Assembly: GCA_019235885.1 (NCBI GenBank)
Contig: JAFAKB010000003.1
Coordinates: forward strand, 1-58,587
DNA length: 58,587 bases
Direction of reading: 5' to 3'
Origin: Candidatus Eremiobacterota bacterium
Lineage (GTDB): Bacteria; Vulcanimicrobiota; Vulcanimicrobiia; Vulcanimicrobiales; Vulcanimicrobiaceae
Numbering within the stretch: the first letter of the stretch is position 1; every line of letters begins with the position of its first letter. Positions 17,028-25,476 of this stretch are shown piece by piece. Made by a program: the position numbers and the translations under genes. The notes under the pieces were generated by a model. The model saw nothing but the letters and a program-made list of their open reading frames with translations. It was not told where the DNA came from and made no database searches.

Positions 17028-17581
17028 CGCGCTGGTTCGGCTGGCTGCGCTTTCCCGGCTGGCTGGTGGGACGGAAGCTGCAGCAACAGCGCGCGGGGCC
17101 GGAGTTTCGCGTCGCGGAGGACATACGCTTCGCGTACGTGCCGCGCACGATCGAGCTGCGCAGCGATGCGTTCCGGGACGGCGAACCGCTGTCAGCGACG
17201 GAGTCTTCACCGCCGCTCGAATGGCGCAACGTGCCCGGCGAAACGAAGAAGCTCGCGTTGGTCATGGAGGACGTCGACGTCCCGTTTCCGCGCCCGCTCG
17301 TCCACGCGATCGCTTACGACGTCGATCCGTCCGCAACGGCGATCGCCGCCGGCGCGCTCGACGGCACCCAAGTGACGATGGGCTACAACGGCTCCGGCCA
17401 CCGCGGCTACGTCGTCCCGGCACCGCTCCCCGGCCAAGGCGCGCACCGTTACTACGTCACGCTGCTCGCGATCGATTTCGCCCCGAGCTTCGATCAACCG
17501 CCGACCAGAGCGCGCCTGCTCGACGCGATCGCCGGCCACGTGCTCGCCCTCGGCGAAATCCACTTCACCGCGGAACGTTGA
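17024..17581 (+). CDS. PEBP family protein with N-terminal extension
   Basis: 185 residues beginning in the last codon of the MFS gene. Residues about 45-183 are the PEBP fold: SPPLEWRNVPGETKKLALVMEDVDVP, HAIAYDV, and YNGSGHRGYVVPAPLPGQGAHRYYV, where the G-x-x-G-Y/P-x-P-x-G-x-H-x-Y string is the C-terminal family motif. The first 40 residues (Trp- and Arg-rich) are not part of the fold and may lie on the membrane. Coupling to an exporter suggests a role with the same ligand, which is inference. It is distinct from the shorter PEBP at 11435-11860. Confidence 0.85.
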   Translation: MTRWFGWLRFPGWLVGRKLQQQRAGPEFRVAEDIRFAYVPRTIELRSDAFRDGEPLSATESSPPLEWRNVPGETKKLALVMEDVDVPFPRPLVHAIAYDVDPSATAIAAGALDGTQVTMGYNGSGHRGYVVPAPLPGQGAHRYYVTLLAIDFAPSFDQPPTRARLLDAIAGHVLALGEIHFTAER

Positions 17582-17608
17582 CACACGACGTAGTATCGTC
17601 GCTCGCGT

Positions 17609-20188
17609 TTACACCGTGACCCAGCCGGCGGCGGTCGCGATCGCGATCGCTTCGCGGCGGCCGCTGCAGTTGAGCTTGCGGCAGATCGAGCGGATGTGCG
17701 TGTCGACGGTTTGCGGGCTGCGGCCGGTTTTCGCGGCGACGTCTTTGGTGCTGGCGCCTTTCGCGAGAACTTGCAGGATCTCGCGTTCCGACGGCGTGAG
17801 CTGCGTGTAGCCCGGCTCGTCGGCGCGCGCGAGCGGGAGGGCCGCCATCAAGCGCGCCATGCCGCCGAAGTGCTCGGCGCGCAAGCGCTCGAGCGCGGCA
17901 GTGATCGACGCGGGGTCGGCTTGCTGGAGCTGAACGCGCTCGGTCGCGCGAACCGCGCCGGCGAACGCGCGCAGGCGGTGCATCGCCGGCGTCATCGAGC
18001 GCTCGGCGTCGGCGAGGTGACGGTGCGCCGAAGCAGAGCGTCCGCGCACGAGCTCGGTCAAAGCGAGCGTCAACTGCGCCCGCACGACTCGCGGAGTGCT
18101 GCGGCTGCACCGCTCCACCGTCGAGGCCGCGTCGCGCAGCGACTCCTCGCCTTCTTCGTACAAGCCGGCCGCAAACGCGTACAGTGCCGTCTCGGCGGCG
18201 CGCAGGGCGCGGCGTTCGTCGAATGCCTGGCGTTCGGCGGTGCCGGCGAGCAGCTCGAAGGCGCGCCGGAAGTCGCCGTCCCAGGCCGCGCGCAGCGCGT
18301 GTGCGGGAAGCAGCGCTTGCCCCCGGGCGACGGGTGCGGCACCGTCCTCGAGCAGCTCGCGGTCGAGCCGCTCGATCGCAGCGTCGTCGCCGCGTTCCAC
18401 CTCGATCGCGTAGGACGCGACGATTCCGTAGATCAGAACCTGCCTGCTCGCGCCTTTGCGGGCGCACTCCTGCAGCTTGTCGAGGATCGCCAAGGCCGCG
18501 ATCGGATCGTCGTCCTCACCGTGAGCGACCGTGTTCAGAACGCTGTAGGCGCGCGCCGCCACCTCGAAGAGGCCGCGCGCGGTCGCAAGCTCGACCGCCA
18601 AGGTCGCAAAGCTGCGCGCGCGCTCGCGTGAGGGCCCGTACTGGTGCACGTACGCGGCTTGCTGGTACAGCCGCGCGCGCAGATCGTCGCTCAGCGATTC
18701 TTGGAAGCTCAGCGCTTGTTCGATCGCCACGAGCGCGTCGCTCATCCGTTCTGCGCGAACGTACCCGGTGGCCAGCGTGCCGAGAATCGGAGCGCGCAGC
18801 TCGAGCGGCAGCGACGCATCGTGTGCGTACGGCTCGAGGAGCGAAACGCAGTCCCGGTCTTGCCGAACGAGCTCGATGGCGTAGCGATGCACCAGCGCAA
18901 CGCGCAGCTGAAGATCACGAGCGCGCTCGATCGCCGCTACGAAACCGGGCTCGGCCACGTCGAAGCGGCCGCGGTTCGCATCGAGCATCGCCCGCACGCC
19001 GATCACGGCGGCCTGCTCTTTGCGGAGCCCGTCGGGCACGGCGTCCAGCGCTCGCGCGAGGACTTCGGCTTCGCCGCGCTCCAGCAATTCTATCCCGAGC
19101 GACTCGACGATGCGGACGATCGGTTCGACCGCGCCGACTTTGGTGTAAAGCGCCAGCGCGACCGCCTCGCCGGTGTGCCGGCGCTGCTCCAGGAACGCGC
19201 CGGCTTCGACGTGCGCGGTATACCACTCGTTCGAACCGCTTCGGCGGAGCTCGCGCTCGAGGAAATCACGGAACAGGTCGTGGTACCGGTATTGCGCCGG
19301 CGACGAGGTGCTCAGGAACGTCACGGTACGGCGCAGATCGTCGAGAAAGTCAGGCGTCCCGCCGAACCGTTCGGCGATCTCCGCGTCGAACGTTGAAAAA
19401 ACAGAGGTGCGAAGCATGAACCGTTGCTGCGCGCGCGTCAGCCCGCCGAAGACTTGCTCCGCGAGATAACGATACACCATCTCCCGCGTCCCGCTCGCCG
19501 CCGCGCGGAGGTCCTCGGCATGCGTCCGCGTGCGGAGCGCGATCGAGAGCGCTATCGGCCAGCCGCCGGTCAGCTCCCGCAACGCCTCCACCTCGAGCGG
19601 CTGCGTACTCGTCTGCACGTCGTCCGCGGTCGCCAGCGCCTCCTCGGCGGTAAAGCGCAGATCGTCCTCACCGATCGGGTAGTCCATGCGGCCGTAGCCG
19701 ATCCATGACGCGATCGGCAAACCGACGTCGGACCGGGTCGCGATGATCCAGCGGATTCGTTCGCCGCTGCTTTCGATCAAATACACCAGCAGCGGCACGA
19801 CGTGAGGATCGGCTGCGGCATGGTGAAGATCGTCGATGACGATCGTGCAGACCGTGCGTTTGAGGTGCTCGGCAAACCACTTCCCCACTTCGCGGACGCC
19901 GTCGGGCGCATTCATCACTCGCTGCTGCAGCGCGGGGAACGCCGCCGTCAAACCGGGCGCGACGGAATGCAGCGTCGTGCTCAGCCCGTGCACGAACGCC
20001 ATCAAGGTCGCGTCTTCCCGCGCGACGTCGTAGCGCACGCCGTCGATGCGCGCCGTTTCGACGAAGTCGCGCAACGCGACCGTCTTGCCGAACCCGGCGG
20101 GGGCGACGATCAGCGTGACCGGAAAGCGGGTTGCGTGTGAAAGTCGTTCGTTGATGCGAGCGCGCAGCAGGCGTGTGACAGGCATCAC
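17609..20188 (-). CDS. MalT-like LuxR-family regulator with STAND ATPase
   Basis: 859 residues. Walker A is APAGFGKT (30-37, with preceding LIV strand); a Walker B-like TIVIDDLHHA follows near 120. The long middle (about 400-780) is helical and repeat-like, as in MalT-type sensor regions (TPR-like). The C-terminus is a LuxR helix-turn-helix: LTPSEREILQVLAKGAS followed by GRSPQTVDTHI and RKLNCSGR. Such proteins are ligand- and ATP-dependent activators. It is transcribed divergently from the S53 protease gene 116 bases away, so that gene and its neighbour are the likely targets. The inducer is unknown. Confidence 0.9.
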   Translation of the reverse strand: MMPVTRLLRARINERLSHATRFPVTLIVAPAGFGKTVALRDFVETARIDGVRYDVAREDATLMAFVHGLSTTLHSVAPGLTAAFPALQQRVMNAPDGVREVGKWFAEHLKRTVCTIVIDDLHHAAADPHVVPLLVYLIESSGERIRWIIATRSDVGLPIASWIGYGRMDYPIGEDDLRFTAEEALATADDVQTSTQPLEVEALRELTGGWPIALSIALRTRTHAEDLRAAASGTREMVYRYLAEQVFGGLTRAQQRFMLRTSVFSTFDAEIAERFGGTPDFLDDLRRTVTFLSTSSPAQYRYHDLFRDFLERELRRSGSNEWYTAHVEAGAFLEQRRHTGEAVALALYTKVGAVEPIVRIVESLGIELLERGEAEVLARALDAVPDGLRKEQAAVIGVRAMLDANRGRFDVAEPGFVAAIERARDLQLRVALVHRYAIELVRQDRDCVSLLEPYAHDASLPLELRAPILGTLATGYVRAERMSDALVAIEQALSFQESLSDDLRARLYQQAAYVHQYGPSRERARSFATLAVELATARGLFEVAARAYSVLNTVAHGEDDDPIAALAILDKLQECARKGASRQVLIYGIVASYAIEVERGDDAAIERLDRELLEDGAAPVARGQALLPAHALRAAWDGDFRRAFELLAGTAERQAFDERRALRAAETALYAFAAGLYEEGEESLRDAASTVERCSRSTPRVVRAQLTLALTELVRGRSASAHRHLADAERSMTPAMHRLRAFAGAVRATERVQLQQADPASITAALERLRAEHFGGMARLMAALPLARADEPGYTQLTPSEREILQVLAKGASTKDVAAKTGRSPQTVDTHIRSICRKLNCSGRREAIAIATAAGWVTV

Positions 20189-20304
20189 GCGGCCTTTAGT
20201 CCCTCCCTCGTTTGGGGCTCCCCGTCGACATGGTATATCCGCTCAAGCAGCCATGCCCCCACGGGCAATTCCCATCGTGCTCGTTCTTGGAACCCGACGA
20301 ACAC

Positions 20305-21636
20305 ATGAAATCTATCGCCGATCCCTTGAAGCAGACCTTGGCGCTTCTGACCCTCGCAGCACTTGCAGGCTGCGGCGGAGCGGGTGCCTCGCCTGCACGT
20401 CACTTCGCCGCAGCCAGCGGGGTCATGCGCGCTGCGCACGACGCCTCGACCGCCGATCCGGGTGAAGCAGCAGCCGGACTTCCGGGCGAGGCCGCTGCGG
20501 GACTTCCGGGCGAAGCGGCTGCGGGTCTCCCCGGCGAGGCGGCCGCGGGACTCCCGGGCGAGGCGGCCGCCGGGCTTCCGGGAGAGTCCGCCGCGGGTCT
20601 GCCGGGCGAGACTCCCGCCGGCCTGCCGGGCAGCACGTTCGCGTGCCCGGGAATTCCGGCGAGCGGCCAGGCTGCGTGCACGATGGCCGTCAACACGAAC
20701 GTCCCGCCGGTCGCGAACGCAGCGCTGCCCGCCGCGGCGATCCCCGGGCTGCATCCGGTGGACCTGCAGAGCGCCTACGGGCTGCCGTCGCAGAATGCTG
20801 GCGGGACGGTCGCGGTCGTCGACGCGTTCGACGATCCGACGGCCGAGTCGGACTTGGCGGTCTACCGCACAGCCTTCGGGCTGCCCGCGTGCACCGGCGC
20901 GAACGGGTGCTTCCGCAAGGTCGACCAGCGCGGGCAGACCGGCGCGTATCCGGCGACCAGCGTCGCGTGGGCGCAAGAGACGGCCCTGGACCTGGAGATG
21001 GTCTCGGCGGCGTGCCCGCGCTGCTCGATCCTGCTCGTCGAGGCCGATTCGGCGTCGCTCGACGACCTCGGCGCGGGCGTCGACACGGCGGCCGCCTACG
21101 GCGCCGCGGCGATCAGCAACAGCTACTATGCCATCGAGTGGAAGACCGAGTCGAACGAGGACGTCCACTATCGCCACAACGGCATCGCCGTGACGGCGAG
21201 CTCCGGCGACCGCGGCTACCCGAGCTACCCGGCCGCCTCGCGCTACGTCACGGCGGTCGGCGGTACGACCCTGACCGGCGGCCCCGGCAATTGGACCGAG
21301 GGGCCGTGGAAGTACACCGGCCACGGCTGCAGCGCGATGATCTGGCGGCCGCGCTGGCAGCCCGGTCCGTGCCGCGGCCGCTCCACGGTCGACATGGCGG
21401 CGATCGCCGACCCGCAGACCGGCGTCGCGACCTTCAGCACCCAGGGCGGCGGCTGGTTCGTAGCCGGCGGCACCAGCGTCGGCGCGCCGCTGGTCGCCGC
21501 GGCGTACGCGCTTTCGGGCGTCCCGGCCGGACCGTGGTTCTCGTACGCGCGCCCGACGGGTTTCCACCCGATCGGCGGCGGCGGATACCAGCCGATCACC
21601 GGGCTCGGCTCGCCGAACGGGGTGGTCGCGCTCTAG
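20305..21636 (+). CDS. S53 (sedolisin/kumamolisin-like) lipoprotein protease with octapeptide repeats, no prodomain
   Basis: 443 residues from ATG 20305. The lipobox is LAGC (Cys23). Seven octapeptide repeats PGE-AA-AGL follow (about 52-107). The catalytic domain has the sedolisin triad: Glu225 and Asp229 in ETALDLEM, oxyanion Asp302 in SSGDRGYP, and Ser391 in GGTSVGAP. The usual S-G-T-S is G-G-T-S, as in many bacterial members. Unlike the gene downstream it lacks a pro-kumamolisin activation domain, so how it is kept inactive is unclear. Proteases of this clan work at acid pH. Upstream, 20212-20304 is also open but has no signal-like sequence. Confidence 0.85.
   Translation: MKSIADPLKQTLALLTLAALAGCGGAGASPARHFAAASGVMRAAHDASTADPGEAAAGLPGEAAAGLPGEAAAGLPGEAAAGLPGEAAAGLPGESAAGLPGETPAGLPGSTFACPGIPASGQAACTMAVNTNVPPVANAALPAAAIPGLHPVDLQSAYGLPSQNAGGTVAVVDAFDDPTAESDLAVYRTAFGLPACTGANGCFRKVDQRGQTGAYPATSVAWAQETALDLEMVSAACPRCSILLVEADSASLDDLGAGVDTAAAYGAAAISNSYYAIEWKTESNEDVHYRHNGIAVTASSGDRGYPSYPAASRYVTAVGGTTLTGGPGNWTEGPWKYTGHGCSAMIWRPRWQPGPCRGRSTVDMAAIADPQTGVATFSTQGGGWFVAGGTSVGAPLVAAAYALSGVPAGPWFSYARPTGFHPIGGGGYQPITGLGSPNGVVAL
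20458..20625 (+). repeat. Seven tandem 24-base coding repeats (PGEAAAGL)
   Basis: Seven in-frame 24-base units, five coding PGEAAAGL exactly, then PGESAAGL and PGETPAGL. The nucleotide units differ at third positions, so selection acts on the protein. The Gly-Leu-Pro-Gly joins resemble collagen-like or elastic linker sequence; it spaces the lipid anchor from the protease domain. Confidence 0.9.
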
Positions 21637-21713
21637 TCCACCTACCCGCTTTCCGGTATGTCGGGTTCCGCTTTACACCGGTACGCTCGGTGCGAAGGAG
21701 GTCGGAACCCGAC

Positions 21714-23600
21714 ATGAAGAGACTCGTCGCCGCCGCGATCGCCCTGGGGATCGCCGCCACCGGATGCTCGGGAGCGCGCAGCGCGAGCGCGCTGCTGCCG
21801 GTGAGCGGCTTGCAGTTCGGCGACGGCACGATGTCGCTCTCGCGGGCGGGCGCGCACTCGACCCGCGCGCCGAAGGACGCCGCCGCCGCGCCCGCCGGCT
21901 GGTCGAGCACCGCGACGCAGGCCTTCAGCCTCAAGAACGCGACCGACCTCGGCGCGCTCGATCCTTCGAAGACGCTCACCGTCCGGCTCGGCTTGCAACT
22001 GCACAACGTCGATGCGCTCAAGCAGGCGGTGCAGTCCCGCGCGAAGCTCTCGCCGGCGCAGATCAAAGCCTCGTACGGCCCGACCGCCGACGAGGTCGCA
22101 AAGGTGACGACCTACTTGCAGAGCCAGGGCTTGAGCAACGTCGTGGTCGAGCCGAACAACGTGCTGATCAGCGCGAGCGGGAGCGCGGGTGCGATCGCCA
22201 AGGCGTTCAACACGACGCTGCACGGCTTCAGCGTGAACGGCGCGACGGTCTTCGCGAACACCGCGCCCGCGTACGTGCCCAGTACGTTGAACGGCATCGT
22301 CGTCGCGGTCCTCGGCTTGAACGACGTGAAGACGTACAACGTCGCGCCGCGCAAGGGGACGCTGGCGATCAACCACGCGCCGGCGGCCACCTCCGCGACC
22401 GCGCCGCAGCCCGAGTCGCCGTGCGCGATCTCTAGCGTCTTCATCGTCGGGCTGCCCTCGCCGCAGCCGATTCCGACGCCACAAGCGTACACGACGGGCT
22501 GCCCGCGCAACTACACGCCTTCGGACTACTGGCGCGCGTACGACGTCAACTCGTCGCCGGCCGCCAGCAGCGTGAACGTCGCGATCATGACCGAGGGGAA
22601 TCCGCGGCCGGCGATCGACGCCTTCCGTATCAACGAGCAGGGTGACGGGCTGCCGCAAGTTCCGGTCGTCCTCAAGCAAGTCGGGCTGGCGAGTCCCGAC
22701 GTCAACCCGGTCGCGATCGACGAGTGGACGCTCGACATGACTGCTTCGACCGGGATGGCCGGTGCGGTGAACACGCTGTACGTCTACGCGACCACCTCGC
22801 TGACGGACTCCGACATCGCGCTGATGTACAACCACTGGGTCACCGACGACCTCGCGCCGATCGGCAACTCCTCGTTCGGCGGCTGCGAAGTCTACCAGTA
22901 CGTCGACGGCGCGATGCTGATCGACGACGAAGTCCTGTTGGAAGGCGCCGCGCAAGGGCAGACGATGTTCGCCTCGACCGGCGACACGGGATCCTTCTGC
23001 TCGGTAGGCAATCCCAACGGCGTTCCGGGCGGCGCGCCGCTGATGGAATATCCCGCGGCCTCGCCGTACGTGGTTGCGGTCGGCGGCACCACGCTGTGGT
23101 CGCAGGTCGACGGTAGCTATCAAGGCGAGTCGGCATGGAACGCGGGCGGCGGCGGGGTGAGCCAGTTCGAGTACTCGCCATACTGGCAGAACGGCGTGCA
23201 GCCCGCCAGCTCGACGCCGGTCGGCCTCACCTTCCGCGGTCTCCCCGACGTCGCGATGGACGCCGACATCCAGACCGGGATGATCATCTATCTCGCCGAT
23301 CAGGGCTGGACCGTGATCGGCGGCACGAGCCTGGCCTCGCCGCTCGCCGCGGGAATGTGGGCGCGCATGCTGCAGCAGCATTCGAACGTCGGCTTCGCAG
23401 CGCCGGCGCTCTACCACGCGTTTGCGGTCAGCAACCCCGGCAACAAGTACGTCGGGCCGCCGCCGACGATCAGCGTCGGGCCGTTCCACGACGTGATCAG
23501 CGGCTCGAACGGTGCGTTCACCGCAACGCCGAACTACGACTACACCACCGGGCTGGGCAGCGTCGACGTCGACGCGTTGAATGCGGTGATCGGGTCCTAA
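21714..23600 (+). CDS. S53 sedolisin (pro-kumamolisin) lipoprotein protease
   Basis: 628 residues. Lipobox ATGC (Cys18). Residues about 68-210 are a pro-kumamolisin activation domain (LGLQLHNVDALKQAV and YGPTADEVAKVTTYLQSQGL phrases). The catalytic domain follows with Glu337 and Asp341 in DEWTLDM, Asp424 in ASTGDTGS and Ser539 in GGTSLASPLAAG. The C-terminal Asp-rich end (VGPFHDVISGSNG, YDYTTGLGSVDVD) is the calcium site of the family. AAGGAGG at 21695-21701 lies 12 nt before the ATG. It is 77 bases after the first sedolisin and is probably co-regulated with it by the divergent LuxR protein. A hairpin follows the stop. Confidence 0.95.
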   Translation: MKRLVAAAIALGIAATGCSGARSASALLPVSGLQFGDGTMSLSRAGAHSTRAPKDAAAAPAGWSSTATQAFSLKNATDLGALDPSKTLTVRLGLQLHNVDALKQAVQSRAKLSPAQIKASYGPTADEVAKVTTYLQSQGLSNVVVEPNNVLISASGSAGAIAKAFNTTLHGFSVNGATVFANTAPAYVPSTLNGIVVAVLGLNDVKTYNVAPRKGTLAINHAPAATSATAPQPESPCAISSVFIVGLPSPQPIPTPQAYTTGCPRNYTPSDYWRAYDVNSSPAASSVNVAIMTEGNPRPAIDAFRINEQGDGLPQVPVVLKQVGLASPDVNPVAIDEWTLDMTASTGMAGAVNTLYVYATTSLTDSDIALMYNHWVTDDLAPIGNSSFGGCEVYQYVDGAMLIDDEVLLEGAAQGQTMFASTGDTGSFCSVGNPNGVPGGAPLMEYPAASPYVVAVGGTTLWSQVDGSYQGESAWNAGGGGVSQFEYSPYWQNGVQPASSTPVGLTFRGLPDVAMDADIQTGMIIYLADQGWTVIGGTSLASPLAAGMWARMLQQHSNVGFAAPALYHAFAVSNPGNKYVGPPPTISVGPFHDVISGSNGAFTATPNYDYTTGLGSVDVDALNAVIGS

Positions 23601-23623
23601 AAGGGTTCCGCCCCGATCGCTGC

Positions 23624-23659
23624 AGGAGGGCACCGCGACGACACGCGCGGTGCCCTCCT
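23624..23659 (+). terminator. Terminator-like hairpin after the sedolisin gene
   Basis: 14-base perfect stem, 23624-23637 with 23646-23659, loop of 8 bases, 23 bases after the stop. It separates this unit from the convergent kinase operon. Confidence 0.7.
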
Positions 23660-23662
23660 TGC

Positions 23663-23686
23663 GTCCTTCGACAGGCTCAGGATGAC
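23663..23686. repeat. Short widespread intergenic motif
   Basis: A 24-base string reading GTCCTTCGACAGGCTCAGGA then TGAC. I recognise the core from intergenic regions of many unrelated draft genomes, where it recurs as a short repeat. Only one copy is seen in this window; its role is unknown. Confidence 0.35.
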
Positions 23687-23731
23687 GACGATTCGTTCAA
23701 CGATAGTGCCGCACGGAACATGACGTCGGCG

Positions 23732-24802
23732 CTAAAGGTCGCCGCTTTCGATGAGGTCGAGGCCGCGCTGGGTGAGCTGGTTCACCGCGGGGCCGAAGTC
23801 TTTGAAGCGCTCGTCGTGGGTCTGGCCGCGGACGTAGCGGATGTAGATCTGCTGCAGGATCACCGCGTAGCGAAAGACGCTGAAGACGACGTACCAGTGC
23901 AGGTCGCCGACGTCGAAGCCGCTCTTGCGCGCGTAGCGGTCGGCGGCTTCGCGGCGGGTCGGGAAGCCGTCCAGCCAGGTCGGCATGCGGCCGTGCAGCC
24001 AGCCCGCGTCCTCTTTCTGCGCCCACAGGCCGAGCAGGTAGCCGAGATCCATCAGCGGCTCGCCGCGCGTGCACATGTCCCAGTCGAGGACGGCGACGGT
24101 GCGGCGCGGGTCGTGCGCGTCGCGCAGCGTGTTGTCGAGCTTGTAGTCGTTGTGCAGGATCACCGTGCGCCGCTCGGGCGGCATCGTCTGCCGCAGCCAG
24201 CCGGTGAACGGTTCGGCCGGGCCGACGTCGGGGGTCAGCGCGTTGTACCAGCGCTCGATCCAGCCGTTGAGCTGGCGCTCGACGTAGCCTTCGGGCTTGC
24301 CGAGATCGCCGAGGCCCACGCTCGCCGCGTCGACCGCGTGCAGCGCGGCGAGATCGTCGATCAGCGTCTCGCCGATCCCGCGCAGCACCTCGGGCTGGTG
24401 CGCCCACGGCTCGGGAATCGTCTGCCGCAAGCCGATGCCGTGGCGCCGCTCCATCACGAAGAAGTCCGCCCCGATGATGGTGTGATCCGTGCACAGCAGA
24501 AAGCTGCGCGGCGCGAGCGGGTAGCCCTGGTACAACGTCGAGAGGACGCGGTGCTCGCGCCGCATGTCGTGCGCGCCGCGCGCGAGGGGGCCGAGCGGCG
24601 GGCGGCGCAGCACCCACTCGCGCGCGCCGAACCGCACCAAGTACGTCAGGTTCGCATGGCCGCCGCCGAACTGCCGGATCGCCAGCGGTCCGTCCGCGCC
24701 CTCGAGCTGCTCGCGCAGGTACGGCTCGAGCCGCGTCGTGTCGAGCTGCTCTTCGGGCCGAACCTCGATCGTCTCGGGATCGTCGAACGGCTGCGCGCTC
24801 AT
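23732..24802 (-). CDS. APH-fold phosphotransferase (ACAD10/11 N-terminal-like, LvaA-like kinase)
   Basis: 356 residues of the aminoglycoside-phosphotransferase/choline-kinase fold. The glycine loop is FGGGHANLTYLV, catalytic loop VILHNDYKLDNTL (H-x-D-x5-N), and the metal-binding VLDWDM (D-W-D). The family is the kinase fused to acyl-CoA dehydrogenase in animal ACAD10/11 and stand-alone in bacteria (LvaA, which phosphorylates 4-hydroxyacyl-CoA in levulinate catabolism). It is third in an operon with a histidine phosphatase and an acyl-CoA dehydrogenase, with ATGA overlap at its start. The context, rather than sequence alone, suggests a hydroxyacyl-CoA substrate. Confidence 0.85.
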   Translation of the reverse strand: MSAQPFDDPETIEVRPEEQLDTTRLEPYLREQLEGADGPLAIRQFGGGHANLTYLVRFGAREWVLRRPPLGPLARGAHDMRREHRVLSTLYQGYPLAPRSFLLCTDHTIIGADFFVMERRHGIGLRQTIPEPWAHQPEVLRGIGETLIDDLAALHAVDAASVGLGDLGKPEGYVERQLNGWIERWYNALTPDVGPAEPFTGWLRQTMPPERRTVILHNDYKLDNTLRDAHDPRRTVAVLDWDMCTRGEPLMDLGYLLGLWAQKEDAGWLHGRMPTWLDGFPTRREAADRYARKSGFDVGDLHWYVVFSVFRYAVILQQIYIRYVRGQTHDERFKDFGPAVNQLTQRGLDLIESGDL

Positions 24803-25476
24803 CGCGCGCTCCGCGAGGGAATCGCCGCCAGGTGCGCCGTCTCGTTCGCGCTCATCAGCAGGCGCCGGTTGTTGCCGATGCGCACGACGGAGACCGACGC
24901 GTTCGCCAGCGGGAACAGAAAGTCATGATCGCTGGAGGCGATCGCGCCGAGCGCGGCGTTGATCGCGCCGGCGTGCGAGACGACGGCGACCCGCTCGCCG
25001 GGATGGCGCACCGCGATCGCGTCGAGCGCGCCGAGCACGCGCGTCCGCACCGCGGTCGACGTCTCGGTGCCGGGGATACCTTCCCACGAGCCGTCGCGCA
25101 TCGCGACCATCGCCAGCCACGCCAGCCGCTCGCGCAGTTTCAGCTCGTCGTCGACCGGGCCGATCGCGATCTCGCGCACCCCGGGCTCCTCGCGCACCGC
25201 GACGCCGGTGACTTCGGCGATCGCCTCGGCGGTCTCGCGCGCGCGCCGGACCGGGCTCGAGTAGACCGCGATCACGTCGAGCGCGGTGAAGCGCTGCGCG
25301 ACCGCGGCGGCCTGCGCGCGGCCGCGTGCGCTGAGCGGGTGCGCTTCGTAGTCGTCGTAGATCGTGAACGCCTCGTCCGACTCCGGAACCGCGTCGGCGT
25401 GGCGCACGACGTGCAGCTCCGCCGCGCCGCGCCGTAGCGACAGGCCCAGCTCGTCGAGCGGATCGGGCCGGCTCAC
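24799..25476 (-). CDS. Histidine phosphatase family protein
   Basis: 225 residues of the phosphoglycerate-mutase-like fold. The active-site phrase is [11 protein letters not shown] (RHA in place of the usual RHG), with the phosphate-pocket [14 protein letters not shown] and distal [12 protein letters not shown] carrying the second histidine. The GTG start overlaps the stop of the acyl-CoA dehydrogenase and its stop overlaps the start of the kinase, so it is translationally coupled on both sides. Its phosphatase substrate is probably tied to the kinase; it might remove phosphate from a CoA-ester or free acid intermediate. It differs from the other histidine phosphatase at 49911-50552. Confidence 0.88.
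   Translation of the reverse strand: MSRPDPLDELGLSLRRGAAELHVVRHADAVPESDEAFTIYDDYEAHPLSARGRAQAAAVAQRFTALDVIAVYSSPVRRARETAEAIAEVTGVAVREEPGVREIAIGPVDDELKLRERLAWLAMVAMRDGSWEGIPGTETSTAVRTRVLGALDAIAVRHPGERVAVVSHAGAINAALGAIASSDHDFLFPLANASVSVVRIGNNRRLLMSANETAHLAAIPSRSAR

Noticed and set aside
20458-20625. Tandem 24-base repeats that might suggest a CRISPR-like array
   Set aside because: The units are adjacent with no spacers and encode an in-frame octapeptide in a signal-bearing protease.
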